Below, piece by piece: positions 39,999-49,422 of a stretch of 64,000 nucleotides of DNA (positions within the stretch are counted from its first letter, which is position 1; the number at the start of each line of letters is the position of its first letter). Made by a program: the position numbers and the translations under genes. The notes beneath the pieces are model-generated. The model was not told the origin of the DNA and did not search any database. It worked only from the letters and a program-made list of their open reading frames with translations. Origin of the DNA: Thalassobacter stenotrophicus (GTDB lineage: Bacteria > Pseudomonadota > Alphaproteobacteria > Rhodobacterales > Rhodobacteraceae); NCBI RefSeq assembly GCF_001458315.1, contig NZ_CYRX01000009.1, positions 150,518-214,517 of the forward strand. The letters are read 5' to 3'.

Positions 39999-41038
39999 GC
40001 GGTGTACAACATATCACAGTCGGTGATGAGGATGGTGATCAGCGGCTGGACCGCTGGCTGCGCCGCATTTTCCCACAGGTGAGCCAAGGCCAGATCGAAA
40101 AGATGTGCCGCAAGGGTGATCTGCGCGTGGACAAGGGGCGGGTGAAAGCCAACACGCGGCTAGACGTTGGGCAAGTCGTGCGGATACCGCCGCTGCCCGA
40201 TGCACCCGCGCCGCAGTACACCCGTCAGGTCAGTCGTGCCGATGCGGAGATGATCCAGTCGTGCGTGATCTACCGCGATGCGGATGTGATTGTTTTGAAC
40301 AAACCCAGTGGGCTTGCAGTGCAGGGCGGTTCTGGTCAGGCACGGCATGTTGATGGCTTGGCCTCAGCGTTGATGTACGAACGCGATGAACCCCCACGGT
40401 TGGTCCACCGGTTGGACAAAGATACCTCTGGGGTTTTGGTGCTGGCACGCACACGCCCCGCTGCGGCCGCACTGACGGCAAGCTTCCGCCACCGGGAAAC
40501 ACGCAAAATCTATTGGGCGGCGGTTGCCGGCTCGCCTTTACCGCGCAAGGGTACCATTAAATTCGGTCTGGTAAAGGCCGGGGGCCGTGGTGCCGCTGGC
40601 GAAGGGGAAAAGATGCACTGCGTCCACCCCCGCGCCATTGCCGAAACTGAGGGCGCGAAACGCGCGCATACCGATTACGCCGTGCTGGAAACTGCGGGCG
40701 GGCGGATGTCTTGGGCGGCCCTTGTGCCGATCACAGGCCGCACCCACCAGCTGCGCGCGCACATGGCCGAGATCGGGCATCCGATCCTTGGGGATGGTAA
40801 ATATGGCGGCTCGGGGCAGGAAAACCTTGGCGATGGTTGGGGCGCTGGTATCGGTGGTGATGTGTCGCGTGGGTTGCATTTGCATGCCCGCTCACTGGTG
40901 ATTGAGCATCCGACATCCAAGGCGCAGCTTTCGCTGACCGCGCCGCTGTCGTCGCATATGCAAGACACATGGGATCTCATGGGGTGGTCCCCGGCGGATG
41001 TGCCCAATGATCCGTTCTATGGCGATGACGATGGCTGA
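39995..41038 (+). CDS. rluC: 23S rRNA pseudouridine synthase, RluC/RluD family
   Basis: The enzyme isomerises specific uridines in 23S rRNA. The 347-residue protein has an N-terminal S4 domain (about 16-75), then the catalytic HRLDKDTSGVLVLAR motif with the essential Asp, and RTHQLRAHMA later. Assignment to RluC rather than RluD rests on overall resemblance. It is translationally coupled to crcB by ATGA, an arrangement I take as ordinary packing rather than shared function. Its end overlaps the HAD gene. Confidence 0.88.
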   Translation: MSGVQHITVGDEDGDQRLDRWLRRIFPQVSQGQIEKMCRKGDLRVDKGRVKANTRLDVGQVVRIPPLPDAPAPQYTRQVSRADAEMIQSCVIYRDADVIVLNKPSGLAVQGGSGQARHVDGLASALMYERDEPPRLVHRLDKDTSGVLVLARTRPAAAALTASFRHRETRKIYWAAVAGSPLPRKGTIKFGLVKAGGRGAAGEGEKMHCVHPRAIAETEGAKRAHTDYAVLETAGGRMSWAALVPITGRTHQLRAHMAEIGHPILGDGKYGGSGQENLGDGWGAGIGGDVSRGLHLHARSLVIEHPTSKAQLSLTAPLSSHMQDTWDLMGWSPADVPNDPFYGDDDG

Positions 41039-41702
41039 CCGGACACGGTTGATCGTCTTTGATATCGACGGGACCCTGCTGGACAGCTATGCGCAGATTA
41101 TGGCGGCGATGGAACATGCGTTTCATGCTGCCAATCTGCCCAGCCCCGCGCCCGATAAGGTCCGCAACGGTATCGGCCTAGCGGTCGAGGATATGATCCA
41201 CGGGATCAAACCCGGCCTTTCAGCGTACACGGTTGATCAAGTCGCCCAAAGCTATAGGGAAGAATTCCGTGCCAGCGCCTTGCGCATCCCACGGGGTGAA
41301 GCCTCAGACTTGTTTGACGGTGCTCTTGATTTGCTGCGGGTGCTTGCGGCCGAGGACAAGACCCTTTTGGGGGTCGCCTCGGGCAAGTCCCGGCGCGGAT
41401 ATGATCGGATGGTCGAAGCCCTAGGGCTGGGCGACATGTTCCATACGCAACAGCTGTCGGATGACCATCCGGCCAAGCCGCATCCTTCGATGCTATTGGC
41501 GGCGATGGCCGAGGCGGGCGTGACACCCGCGCAGACGGTGATGATAGGCGACACCAGCTATGACATGCAGATGGCTCAGTCGGCAAATGTGCGCGGTATT
41601 GGCGTGAACTGGGGCTATCATATGCCCGAGGTCCTGCTTGAGGCCGGGGCGCAGAGTATCGCATCAGATTTTGAAGACCTTCACGCCCTGTTGAGCGCGT
41701 AA
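41031..41702 (+). CDS. HAD-family phosphatase, phosphoglycolate-phosphatase-like
   Basis: The protein is a HAD hydrolase of subfamily IA acting on a small phosphate ester; the exact substrate is not certain. Motif I is FDIDGTLLDS near residue 10, motif II SGKS, motif III Lys in KPHPSM, motif IV MIGDTSYDM. I chose the ATG at 41031 (223 residues), which gives MADRTRLIVFDIDG and overlaps the previous gene by 8 nt. In-frame ATGs at 41025 and 41019 are possible. No good ribosome site separates them. Confidence 0.85.
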   Translation: MADRTRLIVFDIDGTLLDSYAQIMAAMEHAFHAANLPSPAPDKVRNGIGLAVEDMIHGIKPGLSAYTVDQVAQSYREEFRASALRIPRGEASDLFDGALDLLRVLAAEDKTLLGVASGKSRRGYDRMVEALGLGDMFHTQQLSDDHPAKPHPSMLLAAMAEAGVTPAQTVMIGDTSYDMQMAQSANVRGIGVNWGYHMPEVLLEAGAQSIASDFEDLHALLSA

Positions 41703-41742
41703 CGCAGGTCGTCAGTAAGAGACAGACAAGAGAGGGCAGGCC

Positions 41743-42453
41743 ATGACGGAATGGGCGGCAAAACGGTTCTGGAAAACAGCATCGGTTACTGAATTGGACA
41801 CAGGCTTTGGCGTGACACTTGATGGACGTCCGGTGAAAAGTCCGCTCAAGACGCCGCTGGTCGTGCCAACCCGCGCTATGGCCGATGCGATGGCAGTTGA
41901 GTGGGATGCACAAGAAGAGCAGATTGATCCGCTGTCGATGCCGATCACGCGTGCGGTCAATGCGACCCTTGATAAGGTCATCCCTCAGCGCACTGAGGTG
42001 GCTGATATGTTGGCGGAATACGGCGGCTCGGACCTGCTGTGCTATCGCGCCACGCACCCAGATAGCCTGATTGCTCGGCAAAAGGCCGCCTGGGACCCGC
42101 TGTTGGATTGGGCGGCGGATACCTTTGGCGCTCGGTTGAACACAACACATGGTGTTATCCCTGTGGCGCAGCCCGCGTCGGCCACGGATGCGTTGCGGGC
42201 TCAGGTGCATGAACTTGATCCATTTCACCTGACCGCGTTCCATGAGTTTGTCACGATCTCGGGGTCTTTGGTCATTGGTTTAGCAGCACTAAAAGAGGCT
42301 TGGAGCATGGAAGACCTCTGGCAGGCGGCCCGAATCGATGAGCTTTGGCAAGAAGAGCAGTGGGGCGAGGATGAAGAAGCCACCGCTTCGGCCGCGGCCA
42401 AAAAAACTGCGTTTTTGCAAGGTGCTGCGTTTTTGACGCTTACGCGAACGTAA
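41743..42453 (+). CDS. ATP12-family F1-ATPase assembly chaperone
   Basis: ATP12 chaperones hold the alpha subunit of F1 ATPase before assembly; alphaproteobacteria share them with mitochondria. The 236-residue product has MTEWAAKRFWKTASV at the start, DGRPVKSPLKTPL, MPITRAVNATLDKV and SDLLCYRA, then the HEFVTISGSLVIGLA segment. The end is Glu and Ala rich. It follows the HAD gene by 40 nt in the same direction. Its last codons form one arm of a terminator-like hairpin. Confidence 0.9.
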   Translation: MTEWAAKRFWKTASVTELDTGFGVTLDGRPVKSPLKTPLVVPTRAMADAMAVEWDAQEEQIDPLSMPITRAVNATLDKVIPQRTEVADMLAEYGGSDLLCYRATHPDSLIARQKAAWDPLLDWAADTFGARLNTTHGVIPVAQPASATDALRAQVHELDPFHLTAFHEFVTISGSLVIGLAALKEAWSMEDLWQAARIDELWQEEQWGEDEEATASAAAKKTAFLQGAAFLTLTRT

Positions 42454-42464
42454 GCGCCTGTTTT
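42437..42464 (+). terminator. Terminator overlapping the ATP12 stop codon
   Basis: CGCTTACG (42437-42444), loop CGAA and CGTAAGCG (42449-42456), then CCTGTTTT. The TAA stop (42451-42453) lies inside the 3' arm, so ribosomes ending translation would open the stem. Confidence 0.6.
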
Positions 42465-42538
42465 GCATGCGCTTCCCAAATTTAGAGGTTTTTTGAATGC
42501 GGCTGGAATGGTTTACCTTCCGCTGCGTCAAGCGAAAC

Positions 42539-42576
42539 TTGCAAGGTTTGTCGGCAAACCTATCTTGCCAATTGGC
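42539..42576 (+). promoter_or_regulatory. bztA promoter region with two palindromes
   Basis: TTGCAA (42539-42544) and TATCTT (42561-42566) flank a 16-bp spacer. Overlapping the spacer is the perfect inverted repeat AGGTTTG-TCGG-CAAACCT (42544-42561). A second palindrome GCCAATTGGC (42567-42576) follows at the likely transcription start. Both are placed to act as operators for amino-acid or nitrogen control; the regulator is unknown. Confidence 0.45.
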
Positions 42577-42705
42577 GAAGTTTTGCCCACCCTACACGCC
42601 AGTGAGGGGGGTAGAGTTTCCTCACAGCTATCATTGGCGCGCTTAAGGGCGTGCTAAAAAGAGGCCGCTCCGGCAACAGGGGCGGTGGATCAGGAAGAGG
42701 TAAAT

Positions 42706-43713
42706 ATGAAAAAGACTCTGTTTTTGGGTGCTTTGGCTGCGACAACGCTGGCAGCATCCGGCGCATTCGCGTCCACACTTGATGAAGTCAAAGCCCGCGG
42801 CACGCTGAACTGTGGTGTGACCACAGGCGTTCCCGGTTTCGCTGAGCCCGACGCAAACGGCGTGTGGCAAGGTTTCGACGTGGCTGTGTGCCGCGCCGTG
42901 GCAGCGGCTGTACTGGGTGACGGCAATGCCGTGACTTTCGTCCCGACCACCGGCAAAACACGCTTCACCGCGCTCGCTTCCGGCGAAATCGATCTGCTGG
43001 CACGTAACACAACGTGGACATTCTCCCGCGATACGGACCTCAAGTTCGAATTCGTTGGCGTGAACTACTACGATGGTCAGGGCTTCATGGTCCCCAAAGA
43101 CCTCGGCGTGTCCTCCGCGACTGAGCTTGATGGCGCGACTGTCTGCATCCAGACCGGTACAACAACCGAGCTGAACCTTGCTGACTTCTTCCGCTCCAAC
43201 AACATCAGCTACGAGCCCGTGCCAATCGAAACCGGTTCCGAAGCTGTTCAGCAGTACCTTGCTGGCGCATGTGACGTGTACACAACGGACCGTTCCGCTC
43301 TGGCCGCTCAGCGCGCTAACTTCGAAACACCCGACGCACACGTTCTGCTGCCCGACGTCGTATCCAAAGAGCCACTCGGCCCGCTGGTACGTCACGGCGA
43401 CAACGAGTGGGGCGATATCGCACGCTGGACGCTCAACGCGCTCATCACAGCCGAAGAGCTGGGTGTGACATCTGCAAACCTCGACGCCGAGTCCGGCAAC
43501 CCTGAGGTTAACCGTCTGCTGGGTCGCGAAGGCGATCTGGGTGCAATGATCGGCCTCGACGCAGAGTGGGCCAAGCGCGCTCTGGCAGTTGGTGGTAACT
43601 ACGGCGAAATCTTCGCGTCCAACATCGGTTCCGAAACACCGATCGGTCTGGCACGCGGGCTGAACGCTCAGTGGAAAGACGGCGGCCTGCTGTACAGCCC
43701 CCCCTTCCGCTAA
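42706..43713 (+). CDS. bztA: Amino-acid ABC transporter periplasmic binding protein
   Basis: BztA binds glutamate, glutamine, aspartate and asparagine in the periplasm and feeds the BztBCD transporter of Rhodobacter. The 335-residue product has a signal peptide (residues 1-23, cleaved near AFA-STL) and a family-3 solute-binding fold with LNCGVTTGVPGF, TGKTRFTALASGEIDLLARNTTWT-type ligand segments and CDVYTTDRSALAAQR. The start at 42706 has AAGAGG upstream; an in-frame start at 42685 would spoil the signal peptide. The gap to bztB contains a terminator-like hairpin, which fits higher BztA levels. Confidence 0.93.
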   Translation: MKKTLFLGALAATTLAASGAFASTLDEVKARGTLNCGVTTGVPGFAEPDANGVWQGFDVAVCRAVAAAVLGDGNAVTFVPTTGKTRFTALASGEIDLLARNTTWTFSRDTDLKFEFVGVNYYDGQGFMVPKDLGVSSATELDGATVCIQTGTTTELNLADFFRSNNISYEPVPIETGSEAVQQYLAGACDVYTTDRSALAAQRANFETPDAHVLLPDVVSKEPLGPLVRHGDNEWGDIARWTLNALITAEELGVTSANLDAESGNPEVNRLLGREGDLGAMIGLDAEWAKRALAVGGNYGEIFASNIGSETPIGLARGLNAQWKDGGLLYSPPFR

Positions 43714-43726
43714 GATCCGATACGGG

Positions 43727-43755
43727 AAGGGGCGCAACCAAGGTTGCGCCCTTTT
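43727..43755 (+). terminator. Attenuating terminator between bztA and bztB
   Basis: AAGGGGCGCAACC (43727-43739) pairs with GGTTGCGCCCTT (43742-43753) and leads into T residues. Read-through would set the ratio of binding protein to permease. Confidence 0.85.
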
Positions 43756-43849
43756 CCTTTACAGACCACCACACACCCTAGGGCAGGGATAGCGCGACAC
43801 ACGCGCTACCGCCAAACTGGCCAGACCCAGGGGAACCGGGGACAGACTT

Positions 43850-45076
43850 ATGACCACGTTGAGTGATCCACCCAAAAGTGATTTCCGCATCGGAATGCTG
43901 CTGAGCGATACGCGGTACCGCTCTTACACCTTCCAGTTTATTGCCCTAATGGCTATTATTCTTTCCGTCAGTTATTTGGTGAGCAACTTGCTCGCTAACC
44001 TTGACCGTCTCGGTCAAGACCTGAGCTACGAATTCCTTGGCGCGCCCGCGGGCTACGATATTAACCAGCAGCCAATCCCCTATAACAGTCAGGATACGCA
44101 CCTTCGCGCCACTGTCGTAGGTGCGATGAACACGCTGATCGTGGCTTTCTTGGCCTGCGTCACGGCGACAATTTTCGGCGTTATTGCCGGCGTGCTGCGA
44201 CTGTCGAACAACTGGATCATCTCTAAGTTGATGTCCGTTTACGTCGAGATTTTCCGTAACATTCCTGTGCTGATCTGGCTGATTATTATCTTTACGATCA
44301 CCGCCAACGTGTTTGCGCCCATCGCAGAGTTTCGCATTCCGCGTGACGGCTCCGACCCTGCGCGAACGCTGATCTTTGGGGTGATGGCCTTTACGAACCA
44401 AGGTGTGTTCGTACCACGGCTGACCTTTGATGCGGGTGGCATGTTTGTCTTTTGGACGTTCATCGCCTCGATTATCGGGATATTTGTCTACAAGAGCTAC
44501 GTCAAAAAACACCTGTTCGCGACCGGTAAGGAACTGCCATTTTGGCTGCCCGCACTGGCGATTTTGGTTGTCCCGACGCTGGTGATGTACCTAGTCCTTG
44601 GCCGTCCAGTGGGGGTGCAATTGCCCGAAATGGGACGCTTCCGGTTTGAGGGTGGACTGCAACTTCGCACCTCATTCATTGCACTGTGGTTCGCGCTGAG
44701 CATCTATACCGGTGCTTTCATCGCGGAAAACGTGCGCGCCGGTATTCTTGCGATTTCCAAGGGGCAGACTGAGGCTGCTGCCGCGCTGGGCATTCGTCCG
44801 GGCCGGATCATGTCGCTGGTGGTGCTGCCACAGGCGCTGCGGGTGATTATCCCGCCGCTGATCTCGCAGTATCTGAATATCACCAAGAACTCATCGCTGG
44901 CGATTGCCGTGGGGTATATGGACCTGACCGGTACTCTGGGGGGCATCACGCTCAACCAGACGGGTCGTGCCATCGAATGCGTGCTGTTGTTGATGCTGTT
45001 TTACCTCACGATCAGCCTTCTGATTTCGCTGTTCATGAACTGGTACAACAATTCTGTTAAATTGAAGGAGCGGTAA
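43850..45076 (+). CDS. bztB: Amino-acid ABC transporter permease
   Basis: BztB is one of two membrane subunits of the glutamate/aspartate transporter. The 408 residues give about eight membrane helices, more than the five to six of typical His/Glu permeases. A large periplasmic loop of about 45 residues follows helix 1. The coupling EAA loop EAAAALGIRPGRIMSLVVLPQALR lies near residue 310, then PPLISQYLNITKNSSLA. It starts at 43850 and is followed by bztC after one base. Confidence 0.9.
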   Translation: MTTLSDPPKSDFRIGMLLSDTRYRSYTFQFIALMAIILSVSYLVSNLLANLDRLGQDLSYEFLGAPAGYDINQQPIPYNSQDTHLRATVVGAMNTLIVAFLACVTATIFGVIAGVLRLSNNWIISKLMSVYVEIFRNIPVLIWLIIIFTITANVFAPIAEFRIPRDGSDPARTLIFGVMAFTNQGVFVPRLTFDAGGMFVFWTFIASIIGIFVYKSYVKKHLFATGKELPFWLPALAILVVPTLVMYLVLGRPVGVQLPEMGRFRFEGGLQLRTSFIALWFALSIYTGAFIAENVRAGILAISKGQTEAAAALGIRPGRIMSLVVLPQALRVIIPPLISQYLNITKNSSLAIAVGYMDLTGTLGGITLNQTGRAIECVLLLMLFYLTISLLISLFMNWYNNSVKLKER

Positions 45077-45077
45077 T

Positions 45078-46370
45078 ATGGCCCAAGATCATTCCACCGC
45101 CTTCGTCCGTACCCAAGAAATCCCACCAGCCCCCCCACCACCGGGGGAAACAGGTGCGGTGCATTGGATCAAGACGAACCTCATTTCGAGCGTGCCCAAC
45201 GCCATTGCAACAGCCGTCGGCATCTATGTCGTCTACTGGCTGCTGTCGGGCCTGATCCCTTGGATCGTAAATGGCACATGGGTCACCAACAACATCCGCG
45301 AATGTCGTGAGGTCCTCGCCGGCAGCGGCGGCGGCTGTTTCTCGGTCCTGACGGAGCGGTACGCCCAGATGCTCTTTGGGTTCGAATACCCGTCTGAGTT
45401 CTACTGGCGTCCGTCCTTAGCCTTTGCGCTGCTGTTTTTTGCGGTGCCGCCCGCTTTGTTCCCGATGTATCTGCCACGGTGGATGCTGATCGCGACGGGC
45501 TTGTACCCCTTTGTGGCCTTCTGGCTCATCTGGGGTGGTACGATCCTGACGCCAATCGGTGCTCTGGCGGGCGTGATGGTGGGCTACTACGCCTTTACCA
45601 AGCTCGACAAATATGGCTTTGCGGCTGCTCTTGGCGGCGGTGTCGTCGGAGCTTGGGTTGTTTGGCAGGCCTTCGGGATGATCGCGGGCGGTATGCCCGG
45701 CTTCATCGCGCTTGAGGCGGTGGAAAGCCGGAACATGGGTGGCTTTATGCTGAACATGATCCTCGGCGTTGTGTGTGTGTCGCTGTCGATCCCGCTAGGG
45801 ATTGTGCTGGCACTGGGGCGGCAATCTTCGATGCCGTTGATCAAGATCGTCTGCGTTGTGTTCATTGAGTTCGTACGCGGCGTGCCGTTAATCACCCTGC
45901 TGTTCGTGGCCAACGTGGTGCTAGCGTACTTCTTTCCGCCCGATAGCAACATCGACCTGATCCTGCGTGTGATCATCATGATCACCATGTTCTCAGCGGC
46001 CTATATCGCTGAGGTGATCCGGGGTGGCCTCGCGGCCCTGCCGACTGGCCAGTATGAAGCGGCCGATAGCCTTGGCTTGAACTATGCTCAGGCCATGCGG
46101 CTGATCATCCTGCCCCAAGCGCTCAAGATCTCGATCCCTGGTATCGTGAACGTGGCCGTTGGGTTGTTCAAAGACACAACGCTGGTGTCGGTGATCTCGA
46201 TGTTCGACCTTGTGGGTATGATCCGCGGGCCAATTCTCAGTTCAACCGACTGGGCGGGCGTTTATTGGGAAACATGGGCCTTTGCCTGCATCCTGTTCTT
46301 CGTCGTCTGCTTCGGCATTTCGAAATATTCGCAGTGGCTAGAAGGCCAGCTGCGCACAGACCGTCATTAA
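45078..46370 (+). CDS. bztC: Amino-acid ABC transporter permease
   Basis: BztC is the partner membrane subunit of BztB. The 430-residue product has an N-terminal Pro-rich segment (PPAPPPPG), about nine helices and the EAA loop EAADSLGLNYAQAMRLIILPQALKI near residue 330. The KDTTLVSVISMFDL segment near the end is typical. The start follows GGAGCGG and the stop is 12 nt before bztD, so the three genes form one transcript. Confidence 0.9.
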   Translation: MAQDHSTAFVRTQEIPPAPPPPGETGAVHWIKTNLISSVPNAIATAVGIYVVYWLLSGLIPWIVNGTWVTNNIRECREVLAGSGGGCFSVLTERYAQMLFGFEYPSEFYWRPSLAFALLFFAVPPALFPMYLPRWMLIATGLYPFVAFWLIWGGTILTPIGALAGVMVGYYAFTKLDKYGFAAALGGGVVGAWVVWQAFGMIAGGMPGFIALEAVESRNMGGFMLNMILGVVCVSLSIPLGIVLALGRQSSMPLIKIVCVVFIEFVRGVPLITLLFVANVVLAYFFPPDSNIDLILRVIIMITMFSAAYIAEVIRGGLAALPTGQYEAADSLGLNYAQAMRLIILPQALKISIPGIVNVAVGLFKDTTLVSVISMFDLVGMIRGPILSSTDWAGVYWETWAFACILFFVVCFGISKYSQWLEGQLRTDRH

Positions 46371-46382
46371 GGAGACGTCATT

Positions 46383-47162
46383 ATGACTGATACCGCAGTA
46401 AACACTTCCCAGATGCAAATCTCGGATGAGGTCGCCATTTCCATTCAGAATATGAATAAATGGTATGGGACGTTCCACGTGCTCCGCGACATTGACCTGA
46501 CGGTCCAGCGCGGCGAACGGATCGTGATTTGTGGGCCTTCGGGTTCAGGTAAATCGACGCTGATCCGCTGCATCAACGCGTTGGAAGAGCATCAACAAGG
46601 CTCGATCAGCGTGGATGGCACGCTGCTTTCCTCGGACCTCAAGAACATCGATAAGATCCGGTCAGAGGTTGGCATGTGCTTTCAGCACTTCAACCTGTTT
46701 CCGCACCTGACGATCCTTGAGAATTGCACGCTGGCACCGATTTGGGTGCGTAAAACACCCAAGAAAGAAGCCGAAGAAACGGCGATGTATTTCCTTGAGA
46801 AGGTGAAGATCCCGGACCAAGCGAACAAGTATCCCGGTCAGCTTTCGGGGGGGCAGCAGCAACGTGTGGCGATCGCCCGCTCGCTGTGCATGCGCCCACG
46901 TATCATGCTGTTCGATGAACCGACCTCGGCGCTTGATCCCGAAATGATCAAAGAGGTTCTGGACACGATGATCCAGCTTGCCGAAGAAGGCATGACCATG
47001 CTGTGCGTGACCCACGAGATGGGCTTTGCCCGTCAGGTCGCGAACCGTGTGATCTTTATGGATGCAGGCCAGATCGTTGAGCAAAACGCGCCGGAGCCGT
47101 TCTTTACCAATCCGCAGAATGAGCGGACGCAGTTGTTCCTGAGCCAAATTCTCGGTCATTGA
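46383..47162 (+). CDS. bztD: Amino-acid ABC transporter ATP-binding protein
   Basis: BztD hydrolyses ATP for the Bzt amino-acid importer. The 259-residue product has Walker [10 protein letters not shown] near residue 52, the Q-loop in [14 protein letters not shown], signature [15 protein letters not shown], Walker [12 protein letters not shown] and the switch His in CVTHEMGF. A 16-residue leader precedes the core. It closes the bzt operon; a terminator hairpin follows. Confidence 0.95.
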   Translation: MTDTAVNTSQMQISDEVAISIQNMNKWYGTFHVLRDIDLTVQRGERIVICGPSGSGKSTLIRCINALEEHQQGSISVDGTLLSSDLKNIDKIRSEVGMCFQHFNLFPHLTILENCTLAPIWVRKTPKKEAEETAMYFLEKVKIPDQANKYPGQLSGGQQQRVAIARSLCMRPRIMLFDEPTSALDPEMIKEVLDTMIQLAEEGMTMLCVTHEMGFARQVANRVIFMDAGQIVEQNAPEPFFTNPQNERTQLFLSQILGH

Positions 47163-47198
47163 GCCGCCGCCCTTTGGGCGCTCGGCACGACATGTTTT

Positions 47199-47227
47199 GA
47201 AAAGGGGCGCCTTCGGGGGCCCCTTTT
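47199..47227 (+). terminator. Terminator after bztD
   Basis: AAAAGGGGC pairs with GCCCCTTTT around GCGCCTTCGGGGG, with A-rich and T-rich flanks. It stands between bztD and the convergent phosphatase gene and may serve both. Confidence 0.75.
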
Positions 47228-47234
47228 GCGTTGG

Positions 47235-47705
47235 TTAGAGCTTAGAGGTCCCAAGAAGGCGGCGAGGCACCGTAAAGCCCGTGACGGCACCGTCCTCCAT
47301 TACAAGGCAGGCCCCAGTTGGAAACGCATAGAGCGCGTCGTCTTGAAACGTTGGACCCGCAAGTTGGAGGGCAAGCGCCCCAAGGCCGGGGTTATGCCCG
47401 ATCACCATCAAACATTCTGCGTCGTGGGCTTGCTCGATGATGCGGCTGAGGACGCCCTCGCTTGCAAGATAAAGTGCATCGGAGAATTCGGTCGGCACAC
47501 TTTCAAAACGGATCAGGTCGCATGTCTCGCGCGTGCGAGCGGCGCTGGAACATAGGATTTGGGTGGGGAGATGACCTTTCGCCCGCAACCAATCTCCAAT
47601 TGCTGCGGCGCTCGTGACCCCACGTGCGTTCAGCGGCCGCTCATGATCCGATTGTAGGGGGTCGGTCCAGCTCGATTTTGCATGGCGCAAGAGGATCAAC
47701 TTCAT
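47235..47705 (-). CDS. Histidine phosphatase family protein, SixA-like
   Basis: The protein is a small histidine acid phosphatase of the branch that includes SixA, a phosphohistidine phosphatase. The 156-residue product starts MKLILLRHAKSSWTDP, with the catalytic Arg-His; a second Arg lies in CSSAARTRETCDLI and the second catalytic His in VIGHNPGLG. The ATG at 47705 overlaps the TGA of the upstream ferredoxin gene by four bases (ATGA) and lacks its own ribosome site, so translation is coupled. A longer opening to 47834 is not needed. Confidence 0.85.
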   Translation of the reverse strand: MKLILLRHAKSSWTDPLQSDHERPLNARGVTSAAAIGDWLRAKGHLPTQILCSSAARTRETCDLIRFESVPTEFSDALYLASEGVLSRIIEQAHDAECLMVIGHNPGLGALALQLAGPTFQDDALYAFPTGACLVMEDGAVTGFTVPRRLLGTSKL

Positions 47706-48331
47706 TGGTGAAAATACCGCATATGGTGCGCCGATTGCGCATCTGGTCGTTGGGGAGAAATAGGGCAAGCACGCCGCGCGCGGCATCCCTTGGCCATGCA
47801 GTCGTTTCCGGGGGTGTCGAGGTGTGTATGGCATTTGTCGGTATCATACCCCGAGCGTAGTGCACCCACTGGGCAGGCCGCTATGCAGGGCTTGTCCACA
47901 CATGCCGAACACGGCGAGGGGGGAGGCGGTGGCAGCTCAACATATTCTTTCAAGGCCAAAGCACCTCTGAACGATACCATGAGCCCATAGGTGTCGTGCA
48001 CCAACAAAGTGGCTGGGCTAAGGTGGCAACGTCCGGACCTGAGCGCCCAAGAAATAAATGGACGCAAAGGGTTGCCGAATGGGAACAGAGCTTTGGCCCC
48101 TAATTCACAGGCCCAAGTGCCAAGTACTCTTCGGGACCAACAATCTACCGCATCAGCTGTCTGAAATTCAGGGGCCGATTTTAGTATCGGCCAAAAGCCT
48201 TTGGGATCTGGGCCAAACAGAAGAAGCGTTTTCGTGCCCGTTGGGCAAGCGTCTTCGGCGTTCGGGTGAAATCCGCCCAGCAGCACTAGCCCACGCTGCC
48301 GGGCTTCGGTTTGAAGAGTATCGTATATCAT
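47702..48331 (-). CDS. 4Fe-4S ferredoxin-like protein
   Basis: The 209-residue protein has a C-terminal double-cluster region: CSACVDKPCIAACPVGAL and, farther on, spaced Cys residues in DCMAKGCRARRACP. The first half has LLLFGPDPKGFWPIL and WSRRVLGTWACELGA, found in a roseobacter ferredoxin-like family. It is likely an electron carrier or maturase; the partner is unknown. I start at the ATG 48331, whose sequence MIYDTLQTEARQRGL matches family N-termini, though its ribosome site is poor. It is coupled to the SixA-like gene. The 246 bases upstream to 48577 hold no gene. Confidence 0.75.
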   Translation of the reverse strand: MIYDTLQTEARQRGLVLLGGFHPNAEDACPTGTKTLLLFGPDPKGFWPILKSAPEFQTADAVDCWSRRVLGTWACELGAKALFPFGNPLRPFISWALRSGRCHLSPATLLVHDTYGLMVSFRGALALKEYVELPPPPPSPCSACVDKPCIAACPVGALRSGYDTDKCHTHLDTPGNDCMAKGCRARRACPISPQRPDAQSAHHMRYFHQ

Positions 48332-48577
48332 GGGACGCACTGTGCCGCGGTCGCAAGGGGATGGAAAGGTGGGAGCCTCCGGTGGGAGTATTTTGTCGAA
48401 CAAAGGAACCGCGTCAGCCCCCATCCGGCCGCCATTATAGAGCGAGAGATGGGGGCCTCCTTCGTTCACGGCCATCGGGACTCCTCCCTGTACCGCGCTT
48501 TATTTTCGCATGAGCCGAGTTAACGAGGGATGAAGGTTAATCGCTCCTTTGTTCCCTAAATACTCATATTGGCACGG

Positions 48578-49372
48578 TCACCGGTTGCGGAACGGGAGTA
48601 GTAGTGCCCAGTCTAACCGTGCGGTTCGGCTGTCTTGCCAACGCAGGCCGACGGTCATCCCATCGTGGCCTTTGTCAGGCTGCGGAATGTAGGTTCCAAA
48701 GGCTCGATCCCAGATCGAAAGGGCAAAGCCGTAGTTGCTGTCGTGCTCGGAACGCTGATCAGAGTGGTGAACACGGTGCATATCGGGCGTGACGATGAAC
48801 ATGCGTAGCCAACGGTCGACACGTTTCGGGATTGCGATATTGGCATGGTTGAACATTGCGGTCGCGTTCAGGAGGATTTCAAATGCGATAACGGCCAAAG
48901 CTGCTGGTCCGAGCGCATAGACAAGACCAATCTTGATCAACATTGAGAACGCGATTTCCAAGGGGTGGAACCGGATCGCAGAGGTCACGTCTAGATCGCG
49001 ATCTGAGTGGTGTACTTGGTGTAGTCGCCACAATAGCGGGACTTTGTGCGTTATTAGGTGTTGCAACCAGATCGCGAAGTCGAAGATCAGAATGGTCAGG
49101 ACAAGGTTTAATGCGAGCGGAAGCTCCAGCATATTGAACAGCCCATAGCCCTGCACTTCTGCATCAATCGCCGCACCGACAGCTAGGAACGGCAGTGCTA
49201 TGGCTAACGCCCTTAGTGCTAGGGTGTTGGCGATGGTCATGCCCCAATTTGTAAGCCAGCGGCCCGACCGTGATTGCACGCGCGCACGGCGCGGAGCGTA
49301 CCACTCTACGCTTGCCAAGATGACGAAAAGGCCCAGAAAAATGCTGAGGCGAATGATAACTTCGTTGTCCAT
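48578..49372 (-). CDS. Fatty-acid hydroxylase / sterol desaturase superfamily protein
   Basis: This is a di-iron membrane oxygenase of unknown substrate. The 264-residue product has four to five membrane helices and the histidine clusters WLQHLITHK, LHQVHHS, FNHAN and HRVHHS that bind the two iron atoms. Bacterial members act on fatty acids, ornithine lipids, carotenoids or sterol-like molecules. It is followed upstream by argB in the same direction with 50 nt between, which looks like loose co-transcription rather than a pathway. Confidence 0.88.
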   Translation of the reverse strand: MDNEVIIRLSIFLGLFVILASVEWYAPRRARVQSRSGRWLTNWGMTIANTLALRALAIALPFLAVGAAIDAEVQGYGLFNMLELPLALNLVLTILIFDFAIWLQHLITHKVPLLWRLHQVHHSDRDLDVTSAIRFHPLEIAFSMLIKIGLVYALGPAALAVIAFEILLNATAMFNHANIAIPKRVDRWLRMFIVTPDMHRVHHSDQRSEHDSNYGFALSIWDRAFGTYIPQPDKGHDGMTVGLRWQDSRTARLDWALLLPFRNR

Positions 49373-49422
49373 GACCTTGTTTTAGCGCGTTGTGCGCAGA
49401 TCACAAACCACGGTTGTGTGAG

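Noticed and set aside
48058..48523. Plus-strand frames of 70-150 codons opposite the ferredoxin gene
   Set aside because: They lie over the minus-strand gene whose Cys motifs are clear, and show no domain.
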